Below, in pieces: positions 1 through 5,056 of a stretch of 5,056 nucleotides of DNA. The first letter of the stretch is position 1. Every line of letters begins with the position of its first letter. Both the position numbers and the translations under genes were made by a program. The stretch spans positions 1 through 5,056 of the forward strand of contig JBDTDI010000231.1 in the NCBI GenBank assembly GCA_039923155.1, read 5' to 3'. The notes under the pieces were generated by a model, which was given only the letters and a program-made list of their open reading frames with translations, was not told the origin of the DNA and made no database searches. This DNA comes from Rhodococcus_D sp039923155. GTDB taxonomy: Bacteria; Actinomycetota; Actinomycetes; Mycobacteriales; Mycobacteriaceae.

Positions 1-591
1 ATCCTGCACGCGTTCCGGGTGGAGACGGTGGACGAGCTGGAGACGGCCTACACCCCTGGTGAGCTGGCCGGGATGATCGCGGAGTCCCGCTCGGAGGGCA
101 TGCTGGACGCCTCCGAGCACCGACGCCTCACCCAGGCCCTGACCACCCGCGGTCGCACGGTCAGCGAGGTCGCCATCCCGCTGGCGCGGGTTCGCAGCCT
201 GCCCCACGGCCGCGTCGGCCCGACCCTGGGTGAGCTGGAGCTGGCGGTCGCGCAGACGGGGTTCTCCCGCTACCCGGTGCGCACCGAGGACGGTGTCCTC
301 ACCGGCTACCTGCACGTCAAGGACGTGCTGGACGCGGTGCTCGACGAGGGGGCGGGTCCGGACACCGTCATCCCCGCCGCCCGGGTGCGCAGCCTGCCCG
401 CGGTGTCGTGCAGCGAGAGCCTGGACGTGGCACTGTCCGCCCTGCGCAGGGCGTCGGCGCACCTCGGTCGGGCGGTGGACCCGGCGGGCGTGACCGTCGG
501 CGTGGTGGCGCTGGAGGATCTCGTGGAGGAGTTCGTCGGCACCGTGCGAGACGCGACGCACCGTCAGCCCGACCAGGTGCACCGACCGTGA
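1..591 (+). CDS. CNNM/hemolysin-C-type membrane protein, C-terminal part (paired CBS domains); 5' end outside window
   Basis: This is the 3' end of a CNNM-family (HlyC/CorC-type) gene. The family pairs an N-terminal DUF21 membrane domain with a cytosolic CBS pair that binds adenine nucleotides, and members are linked to Mg2+/Co2+ efflux or tolerance. The frame is open from base 1, so the GTG at 19 is probably internal. Visible are an inter-domain helical stretch (TPGELAGMIAESRSEGMLD), then CBS1 with the hallmark FSRYPVRTEDGVLTGYLHVK (bases about 274-318), then CBS2 ending in VGVVALEDLVEEFVG. The protein stops about 16 residues after CBS2, so the CorC_HlyC transporter-associated domain of longer members is absent. 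Such short forms are common as the second of two tandem paralogues in actinobacteria, but an upstream paralogue lies outside the window. The stop overlaps the next gene's start (GTGA). Family call is firm; the transported ion is not known. Confidence 0.9.
   Translation: MLHAFRVETVDELETAYTPGELAGMIAESRSEGMLDASEHRRLTQALTTRGRTVSEVAIPLARVRSLPHGRVGPTLGELELAVAQTGFSRYPVRTEDGVLTGYLHVKDVLDAVLDEGAGPDTVIPAARVRSLPAVSCSESLDVALSALRRASAHLGRAVDPAGVTVGVVALEDLVEEFVGTVRDATHRQPDQVHRP
575..579 (+). promoter_or_regulatory. Weak ribosome binding site for the renalase-like gene
   Basis: AGGTG lies 8 bases before the GTG start at 588, inside the last codons of the CBS protein gene. It supports the GTG at 588, which overlaps the upstream stop, and fits translational coupling. 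The match to the anti-Shine-Dalgarno sequence is modest. Confidence 0.4.
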
Positions 592-1550
592 GCGTCGCCG
601 TCGTCGGGGCGGGGATCTCCGGGCTCGCGTGCGCCCGGGTGCTGATGGACGGCGGGGTGCAGGTGGTGGTGCACGAGCGCTCCCGGGCCGTCGGTGGCCG
701 CATGGCGAGCCCCCTGCTGCACGGACGCCGCGTGGACACCGGAGCCGCCTACTTCACCGTGGACGGTGACGGGTTCGACGCCCAGGTGCAGGACTGGCGC
801 CGGCGGGACCTGGCGCAACCGTGGACCGACACCCTCGGGGTGTGGTCCGGGGGCGAGCGCAGCACCAAGTCCGGCCCGCAGCGCTGGTGCGCCCCCGGGG
901 GCCTGCGCTCGTTGGTGGAGGACCTGGCGACGGGTCTGGACGTGCGCCTGGGCAGCGAGGTGCACAGCGTCAGGAGGGGTGTGGGCGGCGGTGTGGTGCT
1001 CGGTGGTTCTGGGGCCGACGGCGGCGAGCACGACGCGGTGGTCCTCGCCATGCCCGACCCGCAGGCGCTGCGGTTGCTCGACGCAACCCACACCGCGGCC
1101 CGGGCCGAGCTGATGGGTCGGGAGTGGGAGCCGGTGATCGCGGTGGCCATCGGCGCGCACGAGCGGACCTGGGGGGAGCTGACCGCGATGTTCGTCAACG
1201 ACCACCCGGTCCTGGCGCTGCTGGCCGATGACGGCGCCCGCCGCGGTGACGGTGCGCCCGTGCTGCTCGCGCACACCACCAGCCCGCTCGCGGCGGCCCA
1301 CCTCGACGACCCGGCCGCGGTGGTGCCCGCGGTGCTGGCCGCTCTGCCCGAGGTTCTCGGGTCCGAGCTGGACGTGGCCTGGACGCACCCGCATCGTTGG
1401 GGCATGGCCCGCCCCGCCCAGAACCGGGAGGCCACGCACTGGTGGGGCGGGAAGGTCGGGTTGTGCGGGGACGGCTGGGGCCGGAGCAAGGTCGGCACCG
1501 CCTGGGACAGCGGGACGGCCCTCGGCACGGCCATCCTCGCGACGGGCTGA
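588..1550 (+). CDS. Renalase-like FAD-dependent oxidoreductase (NAD(P)-binding Rossmann / amine oxidase fold)
   Basis: A 320-residue cytosolic flavoprotein of the renalase-like group (COG3380 type). Characterised bacterial renalases oxidise the mis-reduced isomers 2- and 6-dihydroNAD(P) back to NAD(P)+ using FAD and O2, a metabolite-repair role. That activity is inferred here. The N-terminus is a dinucleotide-binding motif, GAGISG at residues 7-12, with the ribose-binding acid E30 and the FAD motif GGRM at 36-39. The C-terminus has HRWGMARP (269-276) and the FAD-contacting block LCGDGWGRSKVGTAWDSG (292-309), both typical of the family. Length fits the family's usual 310-350. I chose GTG at 588 because the Rossmann strand starts immediately after it and it overlaps the upstream stop; an in-frame start at 408 would add 60 residues of Arg/Gly-rich shadow sequence. 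It is the second gene of a probable operon with the CBS protein. Alternatives are a generic amine oxidase or a protoporphyrinogen-oxidase-like protein, less likely given the short length and C-terminal motif. Confidence 0.87.
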   Translation: MSVAVVGAGISGLACARVLMDGGVQVVVHERSRAVGGRMASPLLHGRRVDTGAAYFTVDGDGFDAQVQDWRRRDLAQPWTDTLGVWSGGERSTKSGPQRWCAPGGLRSLVEDLATGLDVRLGSEVHSVRRGVGGGVVLGGSGADGGEHDAVVLAMPDPQALRLLDATHTAARAELMGREWEPVIAVAIGAHERTWGELTAMFVNDHPVLALLADDGARRGDGAPVLLAHTTSPLAAAHLDDPAAVVPAVLAALPEVLGSELDVAWTHPHRWGMARPAQNREATHWWGGKVGLCGDGWGRSKVGTAWDSGTALGTAILATG

Positions 1551-1552
1551 GA

Positions 1553-1572
1553 TCGGTGACGCGGGTCACCGA
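1553..1572 (+). terminator. Hairpin terminator candidate after the renalase-like gene
   Basis: TCGGTGAC (1553-1560) and GTCACCGA (1565-1572) form a perfect 8-bp stem around a GCGG loop, starting two bases after the TGA of the oxidoreductase gene. No T-tract follows (next bases are CGCGTCCG). U-poor hairpins are a common terminator form in high-GC actinobacteria. The perfect dyad could instead be an operator for the downstream gene, though it lies about 90 bases from that start. Confidence 0.6.
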
Positions 1573-1601
1573 CGCGTCCGCAGCGGGAGCGGGCTCGTCA
1601 G

Positions 1602-1607
1602 TACGCT
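1602..1607 (+). promoter_or_regulatory. Possible -10 element for the VWA-protein gene
   Basis: TACGCT fits the actinobacterial -10 pattern TANNNT. It lies downstream of the hairpin and 54 bases before the GTG start, which would give a 5' leader of about 45-50 bases. No convincing -35 box is found about 17 bases upstream. Weak, position-based call. Confidence 0.28.
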
Positions 1608-1647
1608 GGCGGATGAACCGCCCACTCGGGCACGGACCACGACCCGC

Positions 1648-1655
1648 AGGAGGGG
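1648..1655 (+). promoter_or_regulatory. Strong ribosome binding site deciding the VWA-protein start
   Basis: AGGAGGGG is a near-complete anti-Shine-Dalgarno match ending 6 bases before the GTG at 1662. It fixes that GTG as the start, and the membrane anchor follows directly at residues 17-35. Confidence 0.8.
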
Positions 1656-1661
1656 CACCCG

Positions 1662-3413
1662 GTGGCACGGCACCGCGACGAGGTGGCCAGGCGCGGCATC
1701 AGCCGGGGCCCGGTCATCGCGGTCGTCGTCGTGCTCGCGCTGGTGCTGGTGACCGCCGGCTGGTTCCGGGTGCGCAACAACGTCGATGAGCAGGGTCAAC
1801 GGGCGGCGGCGACGTGCGTCGACGGACGCAAGGTCGTTGACGTGGCCGCCGACCCGGACATCGCCCCTGCGTTGAGCACGATCGCCGGCGCCTACAACGC
1901 GAGCAGGCCGGTGGTGCGGGACCAGTGCGTCAGCGTGGTCGTGCACCCCCTTCGGTCGTCAGTGGTGCTGGCCGGGCTGACCAAGGGCTGGGACACGGCC
2001 AAGCTGGGACCCGCCCCCGCCGCCTGGGTGGCCAGCGACGCCGGCTTCACCATCCGGCTCGGCGCCGCTGCACCTGACCAGCTCGACGGCGACCCCACCT
2101 CCGTCGCCAGCTCCCCGCTCGTGCTCGCCGTCGCCCAGGACGCGGGCCCCAAGGTCACCGCCACCGGGTTGAGCTGGGCCCAGCTGCCCGCGGTCGTGGG
2201 CAAGCCCGACGGCTGGAAGGGCCTCGGTGAGCCGTCCTGGGGGGCGTTGACCGTGGCCCTGCCCACCGGCTCCGCCGAGAACCCGGCAGCGGGCGAGACC
2301 TCGGCGCCGGAGGCCGCGCAGGCGGTGGCCGCCGGGTTGGAGAAGGGGGCCAAGGCCACCGTGACACCCCAGGCCACCACCGCGTTGGCGGCCCTCGGTG
2401 GCGCGGTCAAGACCCAGCCGGTGGGCACCGCCGCTGCACTGGAGGCCCTCACGGCCCTGCGCACCGTTGCGGGCAGTCCCTACCAGGCCGTGCCGGCCAC
2501 CGAGCAGCAGGTCTTCGCGTCGGCGAAGGCCGCGCCGGGCACCGTCAGCGCCGCAGTCCTGGCCGGACCGGCGCCCGCCGAGGACTACCCGTACGCGGCC
2601 CTGACCGGTCCGGCGGTCGACGACACGCAGTCACGGGCCGCGTCGGCCTTCGCCCAGCTCGTCACCTCCGCGGCGGGACGGAAGACGTTGGTCGCCGCGG
2701 GCTTCCGCACCCGGGGCGGGCCCGCACCCGCTGCTACCCCGGCCGTCGCCTTCGGCCCCGCACCCGCGACCCTGACCCGGGCGGACCCCGCGACCGCGGA
2801 CAGGCTCACGGCCGCGCTGCGCACCCCGGCGGTGACCAGCCGGACCCTGGTGGTGCTGAACACGTCCACCTCCATGGGCACCACCGACGGGCCCGCCAGC
2901 AGGCTCAAGGTCACCGCCGCTGCCCTCGCCGCCCGGGTGCAGGCACTGCCCGACTCGGCGAGCGTCGGGTTGGCCACCTTCGTCCGCGGGCTGGGCGGCT
3001 CCCGCGCCTACGCCGGACTGGTACCGACCAAAGTGCTCGACACCACGCACCGTGCCGAGGTGGGCAAGGCCCTGGACGAGCTGGTCGTCTCCGACGCCAC
3101 CTCGGCCGACTCCTCGCTGGTCGCCGCCTACCGCGACGCGGTGCGAGGGTTCGTCGCCGGAGCTCCGAACCGTCTGGTGGTGATCACCGACGGACCCAAC
3201 GACAACGGAGAGACCGACGCCGGGGGGATCCGGGCCGCCCTGAAGGCCGCGTCGCAGGACGGCAAGCCGGTGCAGGTGGACGTCGTCGCACTGTCCGGAC
3301 AAGACATCGGCGGGCTCACCGACATGGCCGACGCCACGGGCGGCACGGTGATCCGCGTACCCGGTGCTGCGTCGCCGGAGCTGGGCGCGGCGTTCATGAG
3401 ACTGCTCCCGTAG
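1662..3413 (+). CDS. Membrane-anchored extracellular protein: binding-protein-like region plus C-terminal VWA domain
   Basis: A 583-residue protein, probably anchored outside the membrane. A short basic N-terminus (residues 1-16) precedes one hydrophobic segment (about 17-35). Residues about 52-350 resemble a degenerate type-2 periplasmic solute-binding domain: SSPLVLAVAQDAG recalls the SPLVLA strand, and AFAQLVTSAAGRKTLVAAGF (about 329-348) recalls the usual F..FL.S..G...L...GF end of such proteins. An Ala/Pro-rich linker (352-370) leads to a von Willebrand factor A domain (about 393-580). Its metal-site loop reads NTSTS (400-404) instead of DxSxS, so the first Asp is Asn; ITDG (508-511) keeps the other Asp. 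The only two cysteines are C52 and C89, possibly a disulfide. This architecture recurs in actinobacteria, but I know of no proven function; adhesion, cell-wall scaffolding or ligand sensing are guesses. It has its own strong RBS and probably shares a transcript with the DedA-like gene 17 bases downstream. Confidence 0.85.
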   Translation: MARHRDEVARRGISRGPVIAVVVVLALVLVTAGWFRVRNNVDEQGQRAAATCVDGRKVVDVAADPDIAPALSTIAGAYNASRPVVRDQCVSVVVHPLRSSVVLAGLTKGWDTAKLGPAPAAWVASDAGFTIRLGAAAPDQLDGDPTSVASSPLVLAVAQDAGPKVTATGLSWAQLPAVVGKPDGWKGLGEPSWGALTVALPTGSAENPAAGETSAPEAAQAVAAGLEKGAKATVTPQATTALAALGGAVKTQPVGTAAALEALTALRTVAGSPYQAVPATEQQVFASAKAAPGTVSAAVLAGPAPAEDYPYAALTGPAVDDTQSRAASAFAQLVTSAAGRKTLVAAGFRTRGGPAPAATPAVAFGPAPATLTRADPATADRLTAALRTPAVTSRTLVVLNTSTSMGTTDGPASRLKVTAAALAARVQALPDSASVGLATFVRGLGGSRAYAGLVPTKVLDTTHRAEVGKALDELVVSDATSADSSLVAAYRDAVRGFVAGAPNRLVVITDGPNDNGETDAGGIRAALKAASQDGKPVQVDVVALSGQDIGGLTDMADATGGTVIRVPGAASPELGAAFMRLLP

Positions 3414-3414
3414 C

Positions 3415-3420
3415 AGAGGG
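3415..3420 (+). promoter_or_regulatory. Ribosome binding site candidate for the DedA/TVP38-like gene
   Basis: AGAGGG sits just after the VWA-protein stop and 10 bases before the GTG at 3431. It favours that start over the in-frame GTG at 3437 and the ATGs at 3446 and 3503; the latter has no clear site upstream. Spacing is slightly long. Confidence 0.45.
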
Positions 3421-3430
3421 CGGGCGCGCC

Positions 3431-4177
3431 GTGCCCGTGCACGACATGCTGGGGCGTGCCTGTCTCCCGCCCGCCAGCGCTGGCCGCAGCTCGGTTGCCC
3501 GGATGAGGCGAGCCGGGTTGCGGGCACAGCTGGGCTCGCGCGAGCTCCGGTGGCGGATCGCCGGCATCGCGGTGCTACTGGCGCTGGGCTGCTGGCTCGT
3601 GGTGGCCGTCGGGGTGCCGGACCTGGACTGGCTGCGGGCGCAGGTCGCCGTGCTCGGGTTCTGGGCCGGACCGGTCTTCGCCGGGTTCTACGCGCTGATC
3701 ACCCCGACCCCGTTGCCCAAGACCGTGCTCACCCTGGGGGCGGGGGCGGTGTTCGGTGTCGGGTACGGACTCGTGGTGGTCCTGGCGGGTGCGACGGCGG
3801 GGGCGGTGCTCACCTTCTACCTCGCCCGGATGCTTGGTCGTGAGGTGGTGCTGCGGTCCTTCGGCACCGCCGTGGGCCGGGTGGATGCGCAGGCCCGTCG
3901 GTACGGGGTGTGGGCGGTGCTGCTGCTCCGGCTCGTCCCTGTGGTGCCGTTCACCGCCCTCAACTGGGTTGCGGGGGTGACGGCCGTGCGGATTCGCGAC
4001 TTCGTGCTCGCGACGCCGGTGGGCATGCTGCCGACGACGACGGCCACGATCGTGGTCGGCGCCTACGGCACGCGAGGAGGTTCCTGGCCGTTCCTGCTGG
4101 CCCTGGGTGCGCTGCTGCTCCTGACGGCCGGCGCGGCGATCGTGCATCGTCGGCGCCCGCCCGACAACCGCAAATAG
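3431..4177 (+). CDS. TVP38/TMEM64 (DedA-like, VTT domain) integral membrane protein
   Basis: A 248-residue multi-pass membrane protein with a VTT/SNARE-associated domain. Relatives (DedA, TVP38/TMEM64, VMP1) are implicated in lipid flipping or membrane homeostasis; the substrate here is unknown. A hydrophobic helix spans about 43-62. The domain core follows: TPTPLPKTVLTLGAGAVFG (91-109), the glycine-spaced helix GATAGAVLTFYLARMLGRE (120-138), then LLRLVPVVPFTALN (164-177), where the conserved Arg, Pro and Asn are all present. A last helix runs from WPFLLALG to a basic tail (HRRRPPDNRK). Length is normal. The start is uncertain: GTG 3431 has the better RBS, but the first 24 residues look unconserved and ATG 3503 (residue 25) would still give the whole domain. 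The last two codons and stop lie inside the palindrome at 4168-4233, so the original C-terminus may have differed. Confidence 0.9.
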   Translation: MPVHDMLGRACLPPASAGRSSVARMRRAGLRAQLGSRELRWRIAGIAVLLALGCWLVVAVGVPDLDWLRAQVAVLGFWAGPVFAGFYALITPTPLPKTVLTLGAGAVFGVGYGLVVVLAGATAGAVLTFYLARMLGREVVLRSFGTAVGRVDAQARRYGVWAVLLLRLVPVVPFTALNWVAGVTAVRIRDFVLATPVGMLPTTTATIVVGAYGTRGGSWPFLLALGALLLLTAGAAIVHRRRPPDNRK

Positions 4178-4233
4178 CCCACTCCTTGTACGCGAAACGC
4201 CTAGATGTTGCACAAGTAGGGGGCTATTTGCGG
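4168..4233. repeat. 66-bp imperfect palindrome in the convergent gap; bidirectional terminator or palindromic repeat element
   Basis: The outer 13 bases are perfectly complementary: CCGCAAATAGCCC (4168-4180) against GGGCTATTTGCGG (4221-4233). Pairing resumes inward, giving 21 of 24 pairs for arms 4168-4191 and 4210-4233 (mismatches at 4181/4220, 4184/4217 and 4190/4211), with an 18-base loop. Bases 4171-4230 are 50% GC, far below the flanking genes. It lies between two convergent genes and includes the TAG stop (4175-4177) of the TVP38-like gene. In transcripts from either strand it would form a long hairpin, which suits a bidirectional terminator, though neither side has a T-tract. Its unusual composition and sharp ends also suit a small mobile or repetitive palindrome. 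I see no second copy in the window and no clear target-site duplication. Confidence 0.7.
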
Positions 4234-4264
4234 CGAGGTGAGGGTTGCCGGGCGGACGGCGCGG

Positions 4265-5056
4265 CTACTCGCTGAACGCCGAGATGGGCGGGCAGCTGCA
4301 GACCAGGTTCCGGTCACCGTGAGCCCCGTCGATACGACGCACCGCCGGCCACACCTTGGCCCGGGTGTCGAGCCCACCGATGCCCGCACCGGGGTAGGCG
4401 GCCAGCTCACGGCTGTAGGGGTGCCCCCACTCCGCGACCAGGCTGCGCGCGGTGTGCGGGGCGCCGCGCAGCGGGTTGTCCTCGACCGGCCACTCCCCCG
4501 CCGCCACCCGGTCGATCTCGCCCTTGATCGCGATCATCGCGTCGCAGAACTGGTCGATCTCGCCCAGGTCCTCGCTCTCGGTGGGCTCCACCATCAGCGT
4601 GCCGGCCACCGGGAAGCTCATCGTCGGGGAGTGGAAACCGTAGTCGGCCAACCGCTTGGCGACGTCGTCCACGCTCACGCCGGTGGCCGCGGTGATCGGA
4701 CGCAGGTCCAGGATGCACTCGTGGGCGACCATGCCCGCGTCGCCGGTGTAGAGCACCGGGAAGTGCTCGTCGAGGCGGCGGGCCACGTAGTTCGCGGCGG
4801 CGACCGCGGTCAGCGTCGCCCGGCGCAGCCCGTCGGCGCCCATCATCCGCACGTAGGCCCAGCTGATGGGCAGGATCGAGGCCGAGCCCCACGGGGCGCC
4901 GGACACCGCTCCACCCGTGCTCGGGACGTCACCGCCCAGCCCGGGCGCGAACGGGTGCCCGGGCAGGAACGGGGCCAGGTGCTCCCCCACCCCGATCGGC
5001 CCCACCCCAGGACCGCCCCCACCGTGCGGTATGCAGAACGTCTTGTGCAGGTTGAG
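4265..5056 (-). CDS. gcvP: Glycine dehydrogenase (decarboxylating), glycine cleavage system P-protein, C-terminal part; 5' end outside window
   Basis: The last 263 residues of the P-protein (about 950 in full). It is a PLP enzyme that decarboxylates glycine and transfers the aminomethyl group to lipoylated H-protein (GcvH) in the cytosolic glycine cleavage system, feeding one-carbon metabolism. The reading frame is open to the window edge and enters at the family signature LNLHKTFCIPHGGGGPG; the Lys in LHKTF (codon 5044-5042) is the expected PLP Schiff-base lysine. Other hallmarks in order are HLAPFLPGH, SILPISWAYVRMMG, AHECILDLRP, GFHSPTMSFPVAGTLMVEPTESE, FCDAMIAIKGEI, HPYSRELAAYP and the C-terminal LVCSCPPISAF. 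The GTG at 5005 encodes an internal Val where many homologues have Met, so it is not the start. It stops at TAG (4267-4265), convergent with the TVP38-like gene across an 87-bp gap. No frameshift or missing motif is seen. Confidence 0.97.
   Translation of the reverse strand, partial: LNLHKTFCIPHGGGGPGVGPIGVGEHLAPFLPGHPFAPGLGGDVPSTGGAVSGAPWGSASILPISWAYVRMMGADGLRRATLTAVAAANYVARRLDEHFPVLYTGDAGMVAHECILDLRPITAATGVSVDDVAKRLADYGFHSPTMSFPVAGTLMVEPTESEDLGEIDQFCDAMIAIKGEIDRVAAGEWPVEDNPLRGAPHTARSLVAEWGHPYSRELAAYPGAGIGGLDTRAKVWPAVRRIDGAHGDRNLVCSCPPISAFSE

Noticed and set aside
408..587. 60-residue N-terminal extension of the renalase-like protein
   Set aside because: The extension is Gly/Arg-rich and overlaps the CBS domain reading frame; the Rossmann strand begins right after GTG 588.
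564..1439. 291-residue open frame on the complement strand
   Set aside because: It is antisense to the renalase-like gene, with low-complexity composition; the sense frame carries clear FAD motifs.
1228..1752. 174-residue plus-strand open frame spanning the gap between the oxidoreductase and the VWA gene
   Set aside because: It is an out-of-frame shadow rich in Arg/Pro/Ala/Ser that runs through the hairpin, the RBS and the real VWA start.
2631..3527. 298-residue open frame on the complement strand
   Set aside because: It is antisense to the VWA protein, rich in Gly/Arg/His/Gln with no recognisable domain or RBS. Long antisense frames are expected in sequence with such GC-rich third positions.
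4192..4200. Small GCG-AAA-CGC hairpin inside the palindrome loop
   Set aside because: A three-pair stem is too short to mean anything on its own and is easily found by chance.
4265..5005. gcvP starting at the GTG at 5005
   Set aside because: The upstream in-frame codons to the window edge encode the conserved PLP-lysine signature, so the GTG is internal and the gene is partial.

Overview
The window is very GC-rich, with strong G/C preference at third codon positions and several GTG starts. Together with the gene families present, this points to a high-GC actinobacterial chromosome. I cannot place it more precisely from the sequence. It holds five protein-coding genes, two of them cut by the window edges. 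I see no tRNA, rRNA, CRISPR array, transposase, phage gene or toxin-antitoxin pair.

Layout, left to right. (1) Bases 1-591 (+) are the 3' end of a CNNM/hemolysin-C-type membrane protein gene, covering its paired CBS domains. (2) A renalase-like FAD oxidoreductase (588-1550, +) overlaps it by four bases (GTGA), so the two are probably co-transcribed and translationally coupled. A perfect 8-bp hairpin begins two bases after its stop codon and probably closes this unit. (3) After a 111-bp gap with a good ribosome binding site comes a large membrane-anchored protein (1662-3413, +). It joins a degenerate periplasmic-binding-protein-like region to a C-terminal von Willebrand factor A domain. (4) A DedA/TVP38-type (VTT domain) membrane protein (3431-4177, +) follows 17 bp later, probably in the same transcript. 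(5) The complement strand (4265-5056) carries the C-terminal part of glycine dehydrogenase, the glycine cleavage P-protein gcvP, convergent with gene 4. It enters the window at its PLP-lysine motif.

The most unusual non-coding structure is a 66-bp imperfect palindrome (4168-4233) in the convergent gap between genes 4 and 5. It is about 50% GC, supplies the last two codons and the stop of gene 4, and could be a bidirectional terminator or a small palindromic repeat insertion. The most unusual protein feature is an Asn in place of the first MIDAS aspartate in the VWA protein.

Genes 1, 3 and 4 are all envelope proteins, while genes 2 and 5 are cytosolic redox and one-carbon enzymes. Nothing visible makes them one pathway, and I do not see a convincing new multi-gene system. 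The window reads mostly as ordinary chromosomal backbone with two local oddities.
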